Below are positions 1 to 11,800 of a stretch of DNA of 64,000 nt, one piece after another (positions within the stretch are counted from its first letter, which is position 1; each line of letters starts with the position of its first letter). A program made the translations under genes and the position numbers. The notes beneath the pieces were generated by a model. That model saw only the letters and a program-made list of their open reading frames with translations, made no database searches and was not told where the DNA came from. The stretch comes from Xestospongia muta (taxonomy: Eukaryota > Porifera > Demospongiae > Haplosclerida > Petrosiidae): NCBI GenBank assembly GCA_963693285.1, contig OY848917.1, positions 18,829,745 to 18,893,744 of the forward strand, written 5' to 3'.

Positions 1-373
1 TTGTCAGATGGAAACATTGCAAAGAAGACAGATCACATTATCATAAGTCAATAGCTCACATTTTTCTTCCAAACTAGGAATAAAGTAAATTTAGGAGAGT
101 CTAAATATTTTGACTTTGTTCATATTTCTATAACTATAAGTATAATTTTATGTCTGTACATGTATTATATAAATAAGCCATATAAATAGGCCAAAGGGTA
201 TGGCATTACTTTAAGTAACAACATATCCAGTTGACTATCGCTACAATTGTAAAATGTTTTAGCAAAAATATATCAATATCTTTGTAATATAAATGTGTGA
301 TCACACCCATTGCATTGTTTTATAATAATGTATATAACTTTAATAATAATATATATTTGTACTGCTTTTACAG
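1..373 (+). repeat. Flanking block of tandem exon family, copy A
   Basis: This stretch closely matches 21037-21466 and, more weakly, 17490-17782. Shared landmarks in the same order are an agacagatcacat core, aaactaggaataaagt, the segment around ataaataggccaaagggt, a gtgaccacaccc-like segment and a run of ttaataataata before a tttttacag splice acceptor. It is the intron or upstream part of a duplicated unit whose terminal exon follows at 374. No coding sequence is visible in the block itself. Confidence 0.7.
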
Positions 374-588
374 ATCTAGATAATATGGATGTTCGTCTAT
401 CTATTTCACAACATGAGACACATATCATAATTAAGGATACTGGACAAAACCAAGATGAAGATAACCAGAGAAATATAGGAAAAGACATACACAATTGTGT
501 CATTCATTTTGTAGAAGCACAACAAGAAGTCGGTGAAGATTTTCCATGGGAACAAAGACCCATTCAATGTAGTAACAATGATATTTGA
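374..588 (+). CDS. Small acidic terminal exon, tandem family copy A
   Basis: An open frame follows a good acceptor (tttttacag at 365-373) and runs to a TGA at 586-588. It enters with two bases of a split codon and encodes about 71 residues, starting near DLDNMDVR. The product is hydrophilic and acidic, rich in Asn, Gln, Asp and Glu. It shares a conserved core with the exon at 17783-18012: QNQDE, then NIG(K/R)DIHN, then an EVG(E/Q)D(F/W)P segment. Conservation of the reading frame between diverged copies argues that it is, or was, coding. I recognise no domain. The upstream exons that complete the gene are not visible before position 1, so this is a partial gene of unknown function. Confidence 0.5.
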
Positions 589-2802
589 CATTTTGTCAGT
601 GGAAAATCATAAAAGTAATTACAATTATACAGTTCTATAAAATGTAGTACTCAGAGATTTCAAATATTTAGAACCATTAATAGTACTTATAGGTTATGTG
701 TTAAATGGTACATTGTATGTAATTCATGCCGGTTTATTATATATGCTATGGTAAATTCATAAACCATATCATTTTATATACTATATTACTACATAATGTC
801 ATGTTAGATAGTAGTATTGATATTATTAGAAGATTATTGTATACTTACTTTGTTTTACATATTCTTTTTTCTTAGGTAAATTCTAAAGACAATTGACAGT
901 AGTCACAGGTATCATGTCTGTTTCATTCAACCATGTGAATCTATTGTTCCTACATAATTATTTCATTAAACAATTAACAATATCACTGATGTGCCATTTA
1001 ATTATATGTGTATGTATGAACACTATAAAGTAATAAAAAATAATATAGTCTTTACTTAAACTTAACACTAAGCTAGTGCCTGAAGATGGTTCTTTATCTT
1101 GTTACCTTGGACACCTCAATAGGACTCATAAAACATGTGATAAGATATCTAATATCACTTAATGAAATTGTAACTATAACCTGACCATGTCTGAAACTAT
1201 AAGTTCAACCATCCCTCCAGTTGACTCCCACAAAACTCTTTATATTGTTTTTATAATTGTACAAAGATATAAAAATATTTTGATAAGTTTGGTTAGCTTG
1301 CTCATAACTCATAATACCAATAAAGAGAGTGAATAATCTATCTTTGAATAACATCATCCTTACACTGACCACAAATTTATTCACTAGGTCACATGTGCAC
1401 TATATTTATTCTTATTATATGCAAGTGAATTCCCTCAGTTTTGAATACAATAAATATATATCTTAGTAAATATGACATAATGGTTTAGACTACAAAATCT
1501 GTGAATAAATGAAATTAAGGCTTAACAATTAATAATGCTATAGTGCGTATAACGTTTCTGCTCTCTACAGTCATAATCTAACTATCCATGGTAACATGTC
1601 TAATTTAAAAGTATAGCTTTTAAATTATAGTTCATTTCTGTTATATATAATGATGTTTGATGCTAAACAAGAGGACTACATGCCAACCATATTTTTAGTT
1701 TTTTACATGTACTAAATGTTACTTGTGATTTAGTGTAACTTGATTTTAAAGCATTAAATACCAAGAGAGTTGTATACTATGTATATTATATACAATAGAT
1801 AGTATATAAAGTTTCTTATCGTATATAATATTAATCATTATTAATTGTTGGAATTATTATAATAATCACCAATTTACAAACAAGACACATACTTTGTATG
1901 TGTTTTAATTTCAACGTGGTTGGAAAAGCTGTCTTCATAAACTAAATTATTACCAGGTCATGTAATGAACTCTTATCTGGTGGTAGTAAACAGGTTACTT
2001 AATAATCATACAACAAGTAACATTAGTTGTACTCTCAATTGACAATTATGCACACAAAACAAAATTGGTTTCACACATAAAAACAAATTGGGCATCTTTA
2101 ACTACTGGCAAGATGAGAAAACTCTAACTTAGCATGAAGGGATAGCATGCACACTTACAAATCAAGGATATGAGTAAGCGTGATCCCTGACCATTTCTTT
2201 GATATACTATATTCACAAAACATTTACAGACACATTAGACAATAACAAACTCTATATAGACAAGTTAAAATATAAACATTAAAAAAACGTCAGCTAATGG
2301 CTAACCTAGTTACAGTCGCTGTTTCTATGTAGTATATAACATCAAGAGATCCAGTCACTCCTACAATAACATTGACCAGCCCACTTATAAATTTTAATAA
2401 GAAATGTGCAGTGTGCAAATTTACTTTCGCTAGCTTATTACTTTGATATAGATTGGTGCTCTAGCATAAATTCAATCTTTTATAACATAAATTTTGTGTA
2501 TTAGTTTCTATAGTACAATATTTACACACAAACGTAGCTTCATTTGATCAGATAGTCTACAATAAGTTTGTCAATGACATTCTCAAGACTTTTAACTAAC
2601 AGAGACTTTAGAGTGAATATTGAAGCAAATTATCTAAAATGTTGTGGTTTTACTAATGACTATTGGTGATTGTAACTTTTGTATAAATTTGTGCAATCAT
2701 CATGAGTTTTAGTCAGTTTTGTATACTCTAGCTTAACAAATTTGCTTATAAAATCCAAACCTTTCATCCTTTATAAAGTCAATGCAATATATATAGCACT
2801 TA
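589..2802. other. Non-coding stretch, no gene seen
   Basis: The sequence is AT-rich. No long open frame, no recognisable protein similarity in any frame and no clear tandem or inverted repeat was found. Several polypyrimidine-AG sites occur but none is followed by a convincing exon. Confidence 0.5.
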
Positions 2803-3505
2803 TTCATAGGCGTAGGAATAATTTTATGACTGGGGGGGGGGGGGGGGGCACAGTTGGCGAAGTAAAAGGTGTGTAATAATCATTAAATGGTAATAATAAT
2901 AATAATGTTTTAATAACATTAGCTATAAACATGTTGTGTGAGCCTTTCATGTGCCTTCTTCCAATTATCAAAACCACTAGTTACAAACGCATCCTCTTTT
3001 TTAACCAAACTCAAGCCCTTCCTCACACAATAACGACAAAACACACAAAATGCTCGAGCTCTTGTAGTACAAAGGGTTATCCAAGGATAAGTTACATACC
3101 AATTTGGAGAAAAAAGACGACTTTTTGGCTTTGCCTCAGACGAGTCCGTTCGATGGTGCTTGAATCCTTTGGCTGAAACGGAGTGAGTCCTTGCTCGTCA
3201 CAAATATTTGCGCAGCACTCAGAGGTGCACGCAATCTCTTCGTCCGTGACGGTGTGCGTGTCTTCCTGATCTGAGTCGTCTTCACGGTGGCTCGTAGATG
3301 TTGTCGACGGGTCCAACTGGGTAGTTGTACCAAAGGAAAGCGTAGTTTGCTTTAACTTCTTGATTGGCGGAGGAGCAGACATAGCAATACTAGTTGGTTT
3401 AGCACGTGTAACTTGGGTTGGCCCACCATGAAATTTTTGGGGGGGAATGCTCCCAGTGATGTGCCCCCCTAGTGCCCCCTCCCCCCCGGTTCCTACGCCT
3501 ATGAA
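2803..3505. mobile_element. Non-autonomous hAT-type DNA transposon with 16-bp TIRs
   Basis: The 703-bp element is bounded by perfect 16-bp inverted repeats: TTCATAGGCGTAGGAA at 2803-2818 and its reverse complement at 3490-3505. Just inside are a G-run of about 17 at 2833-2849 and, at the other end, C-runs, so the subterminal sequences are also complementary. It holds only an N-terminal transposase remnant on the minus strand (3092-3382). I could not see an exact 8-bp target duplication, so the true ends may lie a few bases inside the repeats. Assignment to hAT rests on the enclosed coding remnant. Confidence 0.65.
3092..3382 (-). pseudogene. hAT transposase N-terminal fragment
   Basis: From a likely Met at 3382 the frame starts with MSAPPP, then a basic KKLKQTTLSFG segment, an acidic serine-rich linker and a Cys-containing stretch (SECCANICDE) followed by LTPFQPKD. 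Short basic peptides followed by a TTF-type zinc finger are the usual N-terminus of KAT/ZMYM-like hAT transposases. The frame ends at 3092 inside the element and the catalytic part is missing. The fragment is therefore an internal deletion derivative. The ATG upstream at 3553 lies outside the element and is unlikely to be used. Confidence 0.5.
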
Positions 3506-3782
3506 GAAACAGATTACTGTATTGGATACCAACTCGTACATTTCAGAGGTCAATCATTCTTCAAAATGTTTCCACTAGACATATCATACATGATTGATAC
3601 CTCAATTCTGGAATAGTCTACTTAATCCAATGTAGATACTGTCCAGCCAAGGCAGTATTATGTAATGGAGAGAGGCCAGACATTGAAAAATAGAATGAAT
3701 GGCCACTGACACACCATCTGGTCAAAAACAGACAAACTTTGGTAGGAGGTCTATTCTCATGACAGGGACACTCAAACAAGAG

Positions 3783-4013
3783 CACTGTAAATATTGGTTT
3801 GTTGATTTAGCCAATATATTGTTACACAGGTTGTATGTAGCAAACTTAATATGTTATGAAAATGGACATAACATTGTTTTTGTTATTGATGTACTACTGT
3901 TTATGCAGCTGTAGTGCATTAGTAATAAAACAGTGTTATGTCAACGTATTAAGTTTGCTACATGCAACCTGTTACAATATATTAGTTAAATCAAAAAATC
4001 AATTTTTACAGTG
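3783..4013. mobile_element. Fold-back MITE, copy 1
   Basis: The element is 231 bp and runs from CACTGTAAATATTGG to CAATTTTTACAGTG. Long arms are complementary over much of the element: a ttgatttagccaatat...caggttg...tagcaaac arm on the left is mirrored by gtttgcta...caacctg...attagttaaatca on the right. A second copy lies at 4362-4602 and a partial one near 25374-25440. No coding capacity. The target duplication is not clear. Confidence 0.7.
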
Positions 4014-4361
4014 AGGTCTTTGTCCACTGTTACTCACCCATTTATTAATTACAGAATAAATTGTTCATTTTTCATTTTCATTAATTATGATGTTATTACC
4101 ATACCCTCACATGTTTTGATCATTTCTGTACATTTAACAGTCAATGAGAGCCGTGTATTTAAATAATTTGATTGGCATCAACCCAAAGTTTGGTCGTACT
4201 GACTAAAACTGACATGATAACTTCTCAGTTTCTGATACATCTTTTTATAAGAGCTAGTTCCTTTGACTACTGCCTCAATTTCATTCATTGACGATCTGAT
4301 CTCTTAATTATGCCTGTTAACTGAAGATGAGGAAACAATGCTGAGCATTAACTAGTACACT

Positions 4362-4602
4362 CACTGTAAAAAATGATTGATATATTTAACCAACATAAAG
4401 GTTAGACAGATTGCATGATGCAAACTGTTTACAAAATATTAGAACTAGTTATAATATTAGAACTAGTAATAGCATTTTCATTTGATAAGCAATTAATCCC
4501 ATAGGACAATATAATCAAAACTATATTATGTTTACTTTCAGTTTACAGCATACAACCTGTAAACCATTTATTGGTTAAATCAACCAATCAGTTTTTACAG
4601 TG
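4362..4602. mobile_element. Fold-back MITE, copy 2
   Basis: It has the same termini as the copy at 3783 (CACTGTAAAAAAT and TTTTTACAGTG) and the same inner caacctgtaaaccattta segment near its right end. It is 241 bp long with weaker arm complementarity in the centre, so it is an older or more diverged member of the same family. Confidence 0.7.
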
Positions 4603-5255
4603 TACCAGACAGCAATTCTCTTCTTCTTATAATATCATTGCATCTCCATAAACCTATATAATTTGGATTCATTGTTGGTAAGTGTAATGAATTTAATTCT
4701 AGTCCTTCAATCTCCTTCTGTAACTGTTATCCATATAACATTATCTGAATTATTGGACTTTGGAGAGATCTACATATGTACTATAACTTAAATAAGGAGG
4801 CAGTTTGTGATATTTGAAGGACAGTTAAGTAGTTTAGCTGACATATTGATTATGTAATGGTTTACATTAAGCCCAGACTCTATTATACATAAAGTGTTGT
4901 CTTGCCAATAACAGCTAGAAAGAAATTATAAGACTTGTTAACAATAATTGAGATTACATAGTTTGTGTGTTTCTAGCTACTATGACAAACCTACAAATAT
5001 TTCCCAAGCATTATTACTTTAAGTGGGAAATGAACAAGTGTTTCACAGACTGTATTACTGTGGTAGGATTACGTAATGTGTAGACATGTGAAAAGAGCAG
5101 GCATTTCCCAAGTATTCTGCTTTATTATTGACATCAGCCATCTTTATTTCTCACATAGTAATTATAAATATTCATAATTATATATAAGTACAGTATTTAA
5201 GTCCTTGGAAAGCTTACTATACTGAAAGAATAACTAGTTCCAGTTGGCTTGTGTC

Positions 5256-7251
5256 ATGGCTGCTAAAATTGTGAAAGAACATGAAGATATAAAAGAGATT
5301 ACAAGGTTCATTGAGGTACATTCTCTTACTGTATTTCCTCGTAGAAACGCCTATCCCAAATAAACGTCTTACCCGTTTAAACGCTTAGCAGCATGGCTGG
5401 AATAGCGTAATAAACGTCCAGTCTCGAATAAACGCCTGGGTGCCACGTAGTTTCTCGTGTTATAATTATGGCAGTATCTAAAGAAAGTCACCGAAGCTTT
5501 GACATCAGCTTTAAACTTCATGTTGTACAAGTCGCTGAAGAAACTTCAAAATCTAATGCTTCGCACTTTATTTTACCTCCATGCTTTAAAAAGTGCTATG
5601 AAACTTTTGAGATGGAACGCGGCATGTGTCCTACGATTCTGCCGTCTCTCGTTAATGATACGGCGTATCTATCATACAGGTTGCCTTCTTCCATCTCAGC
5701 TGGCAGCATCTCTCCAATAAATGGAGTCCATATGGTCTTGTAGATATGGTGGCCAGTAACAACGCTATTTTTCTTGAGTGTCTCTATATCGGTAGGTGGG
5801 GCCAACACATGCTTACTTTATAAGTTACTGATAAACGGCCATCACCGAATAAACGCCTACGTTTATAGTAAAGATAAGAAATAAACGCCTAGGCGTTTAC
5901 ATGAGGAAATACGGTATATTTGTAGTCAAATGTTCCTTAGACCAAATTTAGGGACCTGTATAAAGTCTATCTTGGAGGTTCACGATCCCAAGGAACACAG
6001 TTGGATAACAGTGATTTTGATATTGTACTGTACACTGAAAGTAATAAATTTTACTTAATTCCTGTTTATTTTATGCATATGAATTAATAAAGGTATTTCA
6101 CCTGAGATGTTACTGTCAAGCCCAGAAATCGAGAGCTACCATGAAATAATAGAAATCTTTCAGAAACACTTCAATTCAAGATTTCGTTTGCTAATGACTG
6201 ATAATCTTAGATACATAAAGTTTACATTCACATCATTACAAGGACAAAACATACATGTTGATATATTTTTGAGTCCCAATTGGAGACGCAATACTGACTT
6301 CCTTGGGTACCTTAAAAGTATTCCTCAGTATTTGGTTGAGCAATCTGCTGAAAGGTAAGTAGAATGTTAGTGTGATTTTCAATGTTTATCTATAGTCTTC
6401 CAGGTTTAGGTACACAGGTGCACAATGGAATGCCTATTTCTTTGAAAAGCAACACCCTAAAGTAAGTTTCTAAGCCAGGTGACTGTTCTTTTATCATAAA
6501 ATTCAGGTGAAAGAGTATATTCGTAAAACCAAAATATGGCGTTCTAAAGTCTGGAATTTGAAGAGTGATGTGGGAATTCCAAAATGCTATTTACTCTCAC
6601 TCTTGGTTATCAGAGCTTGTGAACTTGCTTCTGCAAACAAACATCCAGATGAGTAAGTTAATATGTGAAGGTAATAAAGATATAGTAACTGTTTAGATCG
6701 TAAACAACCAATTCAATTCATAGAAGGCAAAATGTATATAGGTATACGCAAAGATTGCTTTAAGTTTCCCATTTTTGGAGACTTGTATTATGAAGATGTC
6801 ACTGTATTATTACAAAACATTTCCTCTCATGCTTTGTACAACCCTTTTAATTATACCCTTGTTTCTAGTGGTATTTTTCCATTCCATAAACTATAGTTTA
6901 GAATATTAGTTGTAATATTAGATTTCATACTGTTAAGTCTTATCATGACTATTTGTATGATTTCAGGGTTAAACAATGGATGATTCATTTGGTTGAAAAT
7001 TATGCTAGGATGAAGTGAGATTTTGAGTATGCCATAATGTTACATCCACTATCTCCAACTGTAGTATATATTGGGAACTGTTCTACAACATTAGGGACTT
7101 TCCTAATGTACCAAAAACATTCCCACGACTTCTGTGTCCTTGGAACCCTTATGACAATGTTGCTGACGGTGCATTTCTAGATGGTATTGAAGATGGAAGA
7201 AGTAATTGGCCAACAGTTGTTGATAAAATACGTCATATTGAACTTAACTAG
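5256..7251 (+). CDS. OAS: 2'-5' oligoadenylate synthetase, complete seven-exon gene
   Basis: Seven exons join in phase: 5256-5315, 5941-6040, 6093-6354, 6404-6461, 6507-6652, 6967-7014 and 7065-7251. They give 861 nt, or 286 residues plus stop, and every junction is GT-AG. Exon 2 holds the nucleotidyltransferase start, LYKVYLGGSRSQGTQ, with GGS followed by DFDIVLYT, which supplies two catalytic Asp. Exon 3 supplies the third in IHVDIFLSPNW. Exons 5-7 match the helical OAS C-terminal domain and end with YWELFYNI, LCPWNPYDNVADG and the stop. The enzyme class makes 2'-5'-linked oligoadenylate from ATP; sponge members of the family are known. The protein is somewhat shorter than vertebrate OAS1, mainly at the N-terminus. 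Introns are about 45-310 bp except intron 1, which contains a DNA transposon. No decay is visible. Confidence 0.88.
5468..5560 (+). pseudogene. Pogo-type transposase N-terminal helix-turn-helix remnant
   Basis: The frame opens with MAVSKESHRSFDISFKLHVV followed by QVAEETSKSNAS. A basic SHRSFDISFKL start with a V-x-AEE continuation is typical of the DNA-binding HTH of pogo/Jerky-like transposases. The similarity stops after about 30 residues and the DDE domain is absent. It identifies the superfamily of the surrounding 586-bp element. Confidence 0.5.
5596..5808 (-). pseudogene. HIRAN-like domain remnant inside the pogo element
   Basis: The 70-residue minus-strand frame contains VVTGHHIYKTIWTPFIGE, then a LYDRYAVSL segment and GRIVGHMPRSISKV. 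This order (G-x-H-x-Y, GE, D-x-YAV, VGHxPR-x-IS) is what I associate with a HIRAN-like module common in sponge and cnidarian genomes. It is open over its whole length, which is surprising for a relic. A cargo fragment captured by the transposon is the simplest reading; the family name is tentative. Confidence 0.4.
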
Positions 7252-8847
7252 TACATTACGTAAAATGTATATATGCACAAACATTTGTAAATAATAACCC
7301 ATAAATATATTACATGGTGATAGCAACAGTTTTATATGTGATCTTTTAATTTTAAATTAAATGTCTTTTCTGTGAAAGGCAAAACGTTGTTAATGTAAAC
7401 CAAGTCTCGTTCTTTGTACTGACATCAGTTATGGCACAATAAGCAAAAATTCAAAGTAGAAATATATGTTATTTATGTTATAGATAGAAATAGATGTTAT
7501 TTAGATAAAATGTAATGAAATACTCTACATGCTAAAAGAAGATACATCGCTATGCGCCTGATTTTAACTAGAAAGATTTCCCAGGTCGAATTATTATTAT
7601 TTTGATTATGATTTCCAGTGCAGAACCCAAAACTAAGCAGCAACACAGGTCATTAGTATTCCTATAATCACTAGTACCCCCATCATTTTGAACTTGTTGG
7701 AGAATTTAATATTTTAGTATACATTAGACATTCAATGTGAAGTGTCATTTGAAAACTAGGGCAGAAGCTTCTGTATATGCTGATAGGTTATGTTTATGCA
7801 GGAATGGGATGCTTTATATCGTAGAGTTTGATGTGAGTTGATCTAATCCTTCACATATATAGAGGAGCACGTAGAGGGTGGCAACAATGGAGTTTCATCT
7901 CAGTAATAGTTACTTCTGAGTTTTCCATGTTAGAAGAGGGTTTGACTTCTCTTGTTTTTTCTCTAGTTTTAAATCCAACCACAAAGGTTACAAAGGAAGA
8001 GGAGGACCGCTTTACACCAGCTCTGGAGACACAGCTGACAATCCACACAAGGTCCATCTGACTTCTTGTTACAGGAACAATTCTTACATCACCCATTAGC
8101 ATTACACTGGCAGCATACAAGCATATTGCAAGTTTGACTGGGTCAAAGAAATCAGTTAGTTCTTTCTATCAATGATTTAGCTTAATATGCTTAGTCTGTA
8201 TGGCTTGTAACTATCAGTACATGATACTAGCAGTATGCATAGTTTATAATTTGCACTTGATAGAGTGTAGGGTCTAAGGTCTAGGGTCTAGGGTTCAAGC
8301 TGTGAATGTCATTAGCTATTCTGTACGCACGCACTAATGGCACGCTCACATTATACACCTATAGATTGATGTGAGTTCTGCTCACTGCTTAGATGATTCT
8401 AACGGCGTGCCATACTTGTGACGCTGTGAATGTGTTTTACTTACTGTGTACATGTGCTAATGGCTAAGTTGGTATTAAATAGCAGTGTTATGAACAGCAC
8501 CTCATAGTTGAAAGCATATCAATGAAGTTGATTGTTGTTGTTGCTGTTGTTTTTACAGTGACTGTAAAAATGGCAAACAATGTAAACCATTGATAACGTT
8601 CTATTTGTTATTTAAATTTCATCTTTAGTACTTAAGCTACATACAGTCTGTTCTTACAACTCAAAATAAACTTCTAAATTTTTGACCAAATGCAAACAAA
8701 GTTTAAAAACAACATATGTAATATCTAAAGAAAAAGTACCATAAACTAAGGTACATGTAACGTTTAAATTACATTTGTTTCACTCACAGCTATAAAATCA
8801 TGTGTGTTCTAATATTACTTTGATAGCTAATTATACATTTACATACG
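7252..8847. other. Convergent intergenic region between OAS and the ANK-NHL gene
   Basis: The region lies between the stop codons of two convergent genes. Apart from a cysteine-rich relic at 7973-8130 it shows no coding sequence. A short telomere-like tract of GGGTCTA units lies at 8268-8296, and a fragment of the CACTGTAAAA MITE end near 8555-8575 (tttttacagtgactgtaaaaa). Confidence 0.5.
7973..8130 (-). pseudogene. Cysteine-rich ORF relic
   Basis: Translated on the minus strand, the sequence gives closely spaced cysteines: CCQCNANG, an in-frame TGA, then CKNCSCNKKSDGPCVDCQLC and further CxxC. This resembles a cysteine-cluster peptide (C-x2-C, C-x-C, C-x2-C) that recurs in many repeated ORFs of early-branching animals. 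The stop and lack of a longer frame mark it as decayed. The longer open frame here in another register looks like a shadow. Confidence 0.3.
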
Positions 8848-11800
8848 TTAGAGCACTTGAACTCGCCAGTTTGATTTGTCACATATATACAGATATCCAT
8901 CTAGATCAATAGCTAATCCTGAAGGATTACTGAAAAGTCCCTTTTCATATCGCTCTCCTTTTCCACCAAATTTCCTCATAAATTTTCCATCAAGGCTAAA
9001 CTCAACAATAGTATGATCGCGACAGTCACTCACGTATACATATTCTTTACCAATGGCAATGCCTTCTGGACTATGAAGATGATCTACACCAAACTCAATC
9101 ACAAAATCACCTTTGATAGACAGTTTTTGAATACGTTTGTTGAATTTGTCTACAATATAAATATTACCACTTTCATCAAAGTCAATCGAATATGGACGAC
9201 GGAACTCTTTAGGTCTTATGCCAGCAATTTTACCAATCTGATGAGAGAATGTCAAATCATCATTGAGTACTTGAATGCGGTGATTTTCTGCATCACAGAC
9301 ATATATTTGACCTGATATTGGATGAACACCAATTCCAACAGGTAATTTGAATTCAAGAGGGCCACTACCAGACATACCAACTGATGTGATATATTTGAGA
9401 TACTCTCCTCGATCTCCTACAGCAATTGTGAATTCTCGAATACACTGGTTGTTCTGATCAACCAACAAAATCCGATCATTTCTTGTGACAGCAACACCAG
9501 CAGGACAAGATAATATGTCTTCTTTTATTTTGTGTGAAAAGTAACACACACTTCTTCCTTCATTATCAAACACAGTTACACGATTTCCATAATATTCTGT
9601 AATAATAATATAACCTTTGTTGTTGGTCAAAGCAATCCCCCAAGGATGATTGAGATGTGATATAGTTGTAATCCATCTATCTTGTTGTAGTGGTGAAGGA
9701 ACCATAGGTATCATTTCAGCAGTGTGATCGAGATCTAACTTTACAAGAAGCTGGTGCTCACAAGATAACTCTGGTTTGTACTCTATCATGTATGTATCAG
9801 CAGCTCTGCGAAGAGGTACTACTAAATATTAATTTAAAAAATAATTTCAAATAAGAAGCAATAATAACATATGCATACCAATTTTGTTAGGACTGGAAGC
9901 TGCGTACTTCGTCTTTTCTGGATGTCATGTATAATTTATAATGTGTACATAATTAAGACATTTACCATTTACATATGATTTTTCTTTATCATCGTTTTTT
10001 TCAATAAGAGATGGAGCATCAATACTGAATGCAGTCGCATTTGATGATCCTATAGTTAAACATAAATTATAAATGAACATTGATTTATACACGTAAGTTA
10101 TTACCAGAGTCATCAGAGAACACAGATGAACTGTCATCATTTTTGTGAATTGCACCATGCTGTATTGAATGAGAACCTAAATAAGTGATCAAGGAATGGA
10201 AAGAAAGAAGATCTACTTTAAAACTGAATTGCACTTCTTCTTCTGATAATTTCTCAATACATGCTATGAATGCACTAATGATGTCAGATTGCCCCAATTT
10301 GTATTTGGATGCTTCTATAAGCTCTGCTAAGAAATTATTATGCTTCAGAAGTAATGCTTTTACTAATATATATGAATTGTCACGGAGAGAAACTGTTAAA
10401 GCTGTATCTCCACTATTAGTGGTTTGAGATAAATTAGTATTGAACTCAAGCAGAAGTTTTACCATTTCCAAATGCTTATTTTCACAAGCTATTATGAGAG
10501 CTGTTTTACCATCCTGCCTCTGAATGTTAGGATTAGCATTAGCATTGAGTAAATATTGAGCAATCACGTGTTCATTTTTTTCACTAGCTATCATGAGAGC
10601 TGTAGACCCTCTATAATCTTGAACAGGTGGTTCAGTAACTTGGTCCTGTCTACATTCAGGTGTGACAGTTAGTGCAATCTTCCCTTCTTCATCTTGGAAG
10701 TTAATGTTAATTTCTAACTGAAGTAGAAAAGAAGCTGCTTCAGTATGACCAACTTTTATAGCTTGCAGAATAGCAAAGTCAAAAGTGAAGTTCTTATTTT
10801 CTTCTCCTTCTAGAATTGGCTTGTCATTGATGATGAGTTGGAAGATTCCAATAAGGTGCATAAACTGAAGCTTTTCTTGTGTACAAGCTATAACATAGTT
10901 AACTTGAGTGTCTTGAATTGTATATTCAATGCAAACTGACCCTGGAAATATTTGAATATGATTACAAAGAGATTGTCTATCGAGACAAGGCAATAAATGA
11001 GATATTAATGTATATAAATGTTGTATAGCAACTTTACTCCATGGTTGGTTTAAGAAAATAGCTACCTTGGGTGAATTAGAGTTTGGACGTAGAGAAACAT
11101 AAACACTTCTCAAGTAATCACGCAATGCAATTACAGATTGTGTCTTTCGAAACATTTTAGCTGATGCTGAATGAGCTTGCAACTCTGTCAGGAGATTTCC
11201 TTTCACAAATTTTTCAGTGATTGCTTCAAATTCTTCACAGTCAAGAAAATCAGAGTAATCATGTAGTTTTTCAAAGAATTGCGTAAGATCTGGAATATTT
11301 GTGAAGTTCTCTCTGTTGCTAAAGCGGCGTTGTATAAAACTAGTGATGGCCTCAAGTGTAATTTCTCCCTTTTCTATTTTTATTTTCAGTTCTTTTCTAA
11401 CTCTTTCCTCTAAGGTGATAAACGTTGCATTAAGGCTCTTTAATTTTTTCTGTATTTCTTCTTCATTTTCTGGCTTACACATAAAAACTTTAGAAGCTGC
11501 AGAAGAAATTTCACGACTCCCAATACGTACCAAACCTTCTTCAATGCTAGATCTAGTGTATTGTTTGAATTGCAATTTTACCTTGCATTCTCTTTCAGCT
11601 TCTTGTGTCCACTGCTTAGCTAGGCTGTCAGCAGCAGACTTTACGGGACCACCTTGAGAAGACAGGATATCAAGAAAGACTTGACAATGTCTTTCTAACT
11701 CTGATATATCGTTTTTCCATTCCATTCCTGACTGGAATTCAAATTCAATGTTTCTGTAACTTGGGTCATCTCGTACAGGTAAAGTTATCAAATCATGAGA

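Larger units (their letters stand above)
5329..5914. mobile_element. Non-autonomous pogo/Tigger-type DNA transposon in OAS intron 1
   Basis: The ends are C(T/C)GTATTTCCTC inverted repeats (5329-5340 and 5903-5914), flanked on both sides by TA, the expected target duplication of Tc1/mariner/pogo elements. Several TAAACGCCT-like subterminal repeats follow on both sides. Inside are a pogo-type N-terminal helix-turn-helix remnant (plus strand, 5468-5560) and an unrelated HIRAN-like remnant (minus strand, 5808-5596). It lies wholly within OAS intron 1, so the reading frame is untouched. Confidence 0.75.

Noticed and set aside
3136..3333. Second minus-strand frame within the hAT derivative
   Set aside because: Overlaps the better-supported frame at 3092-3382 in another register and has no family features.
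11301..11657. 118-codon plus-strand frame opposite the ANK-NHL first exon
   Set aside because: Antisense shadow of a long, spliced and domain-bearing gene.
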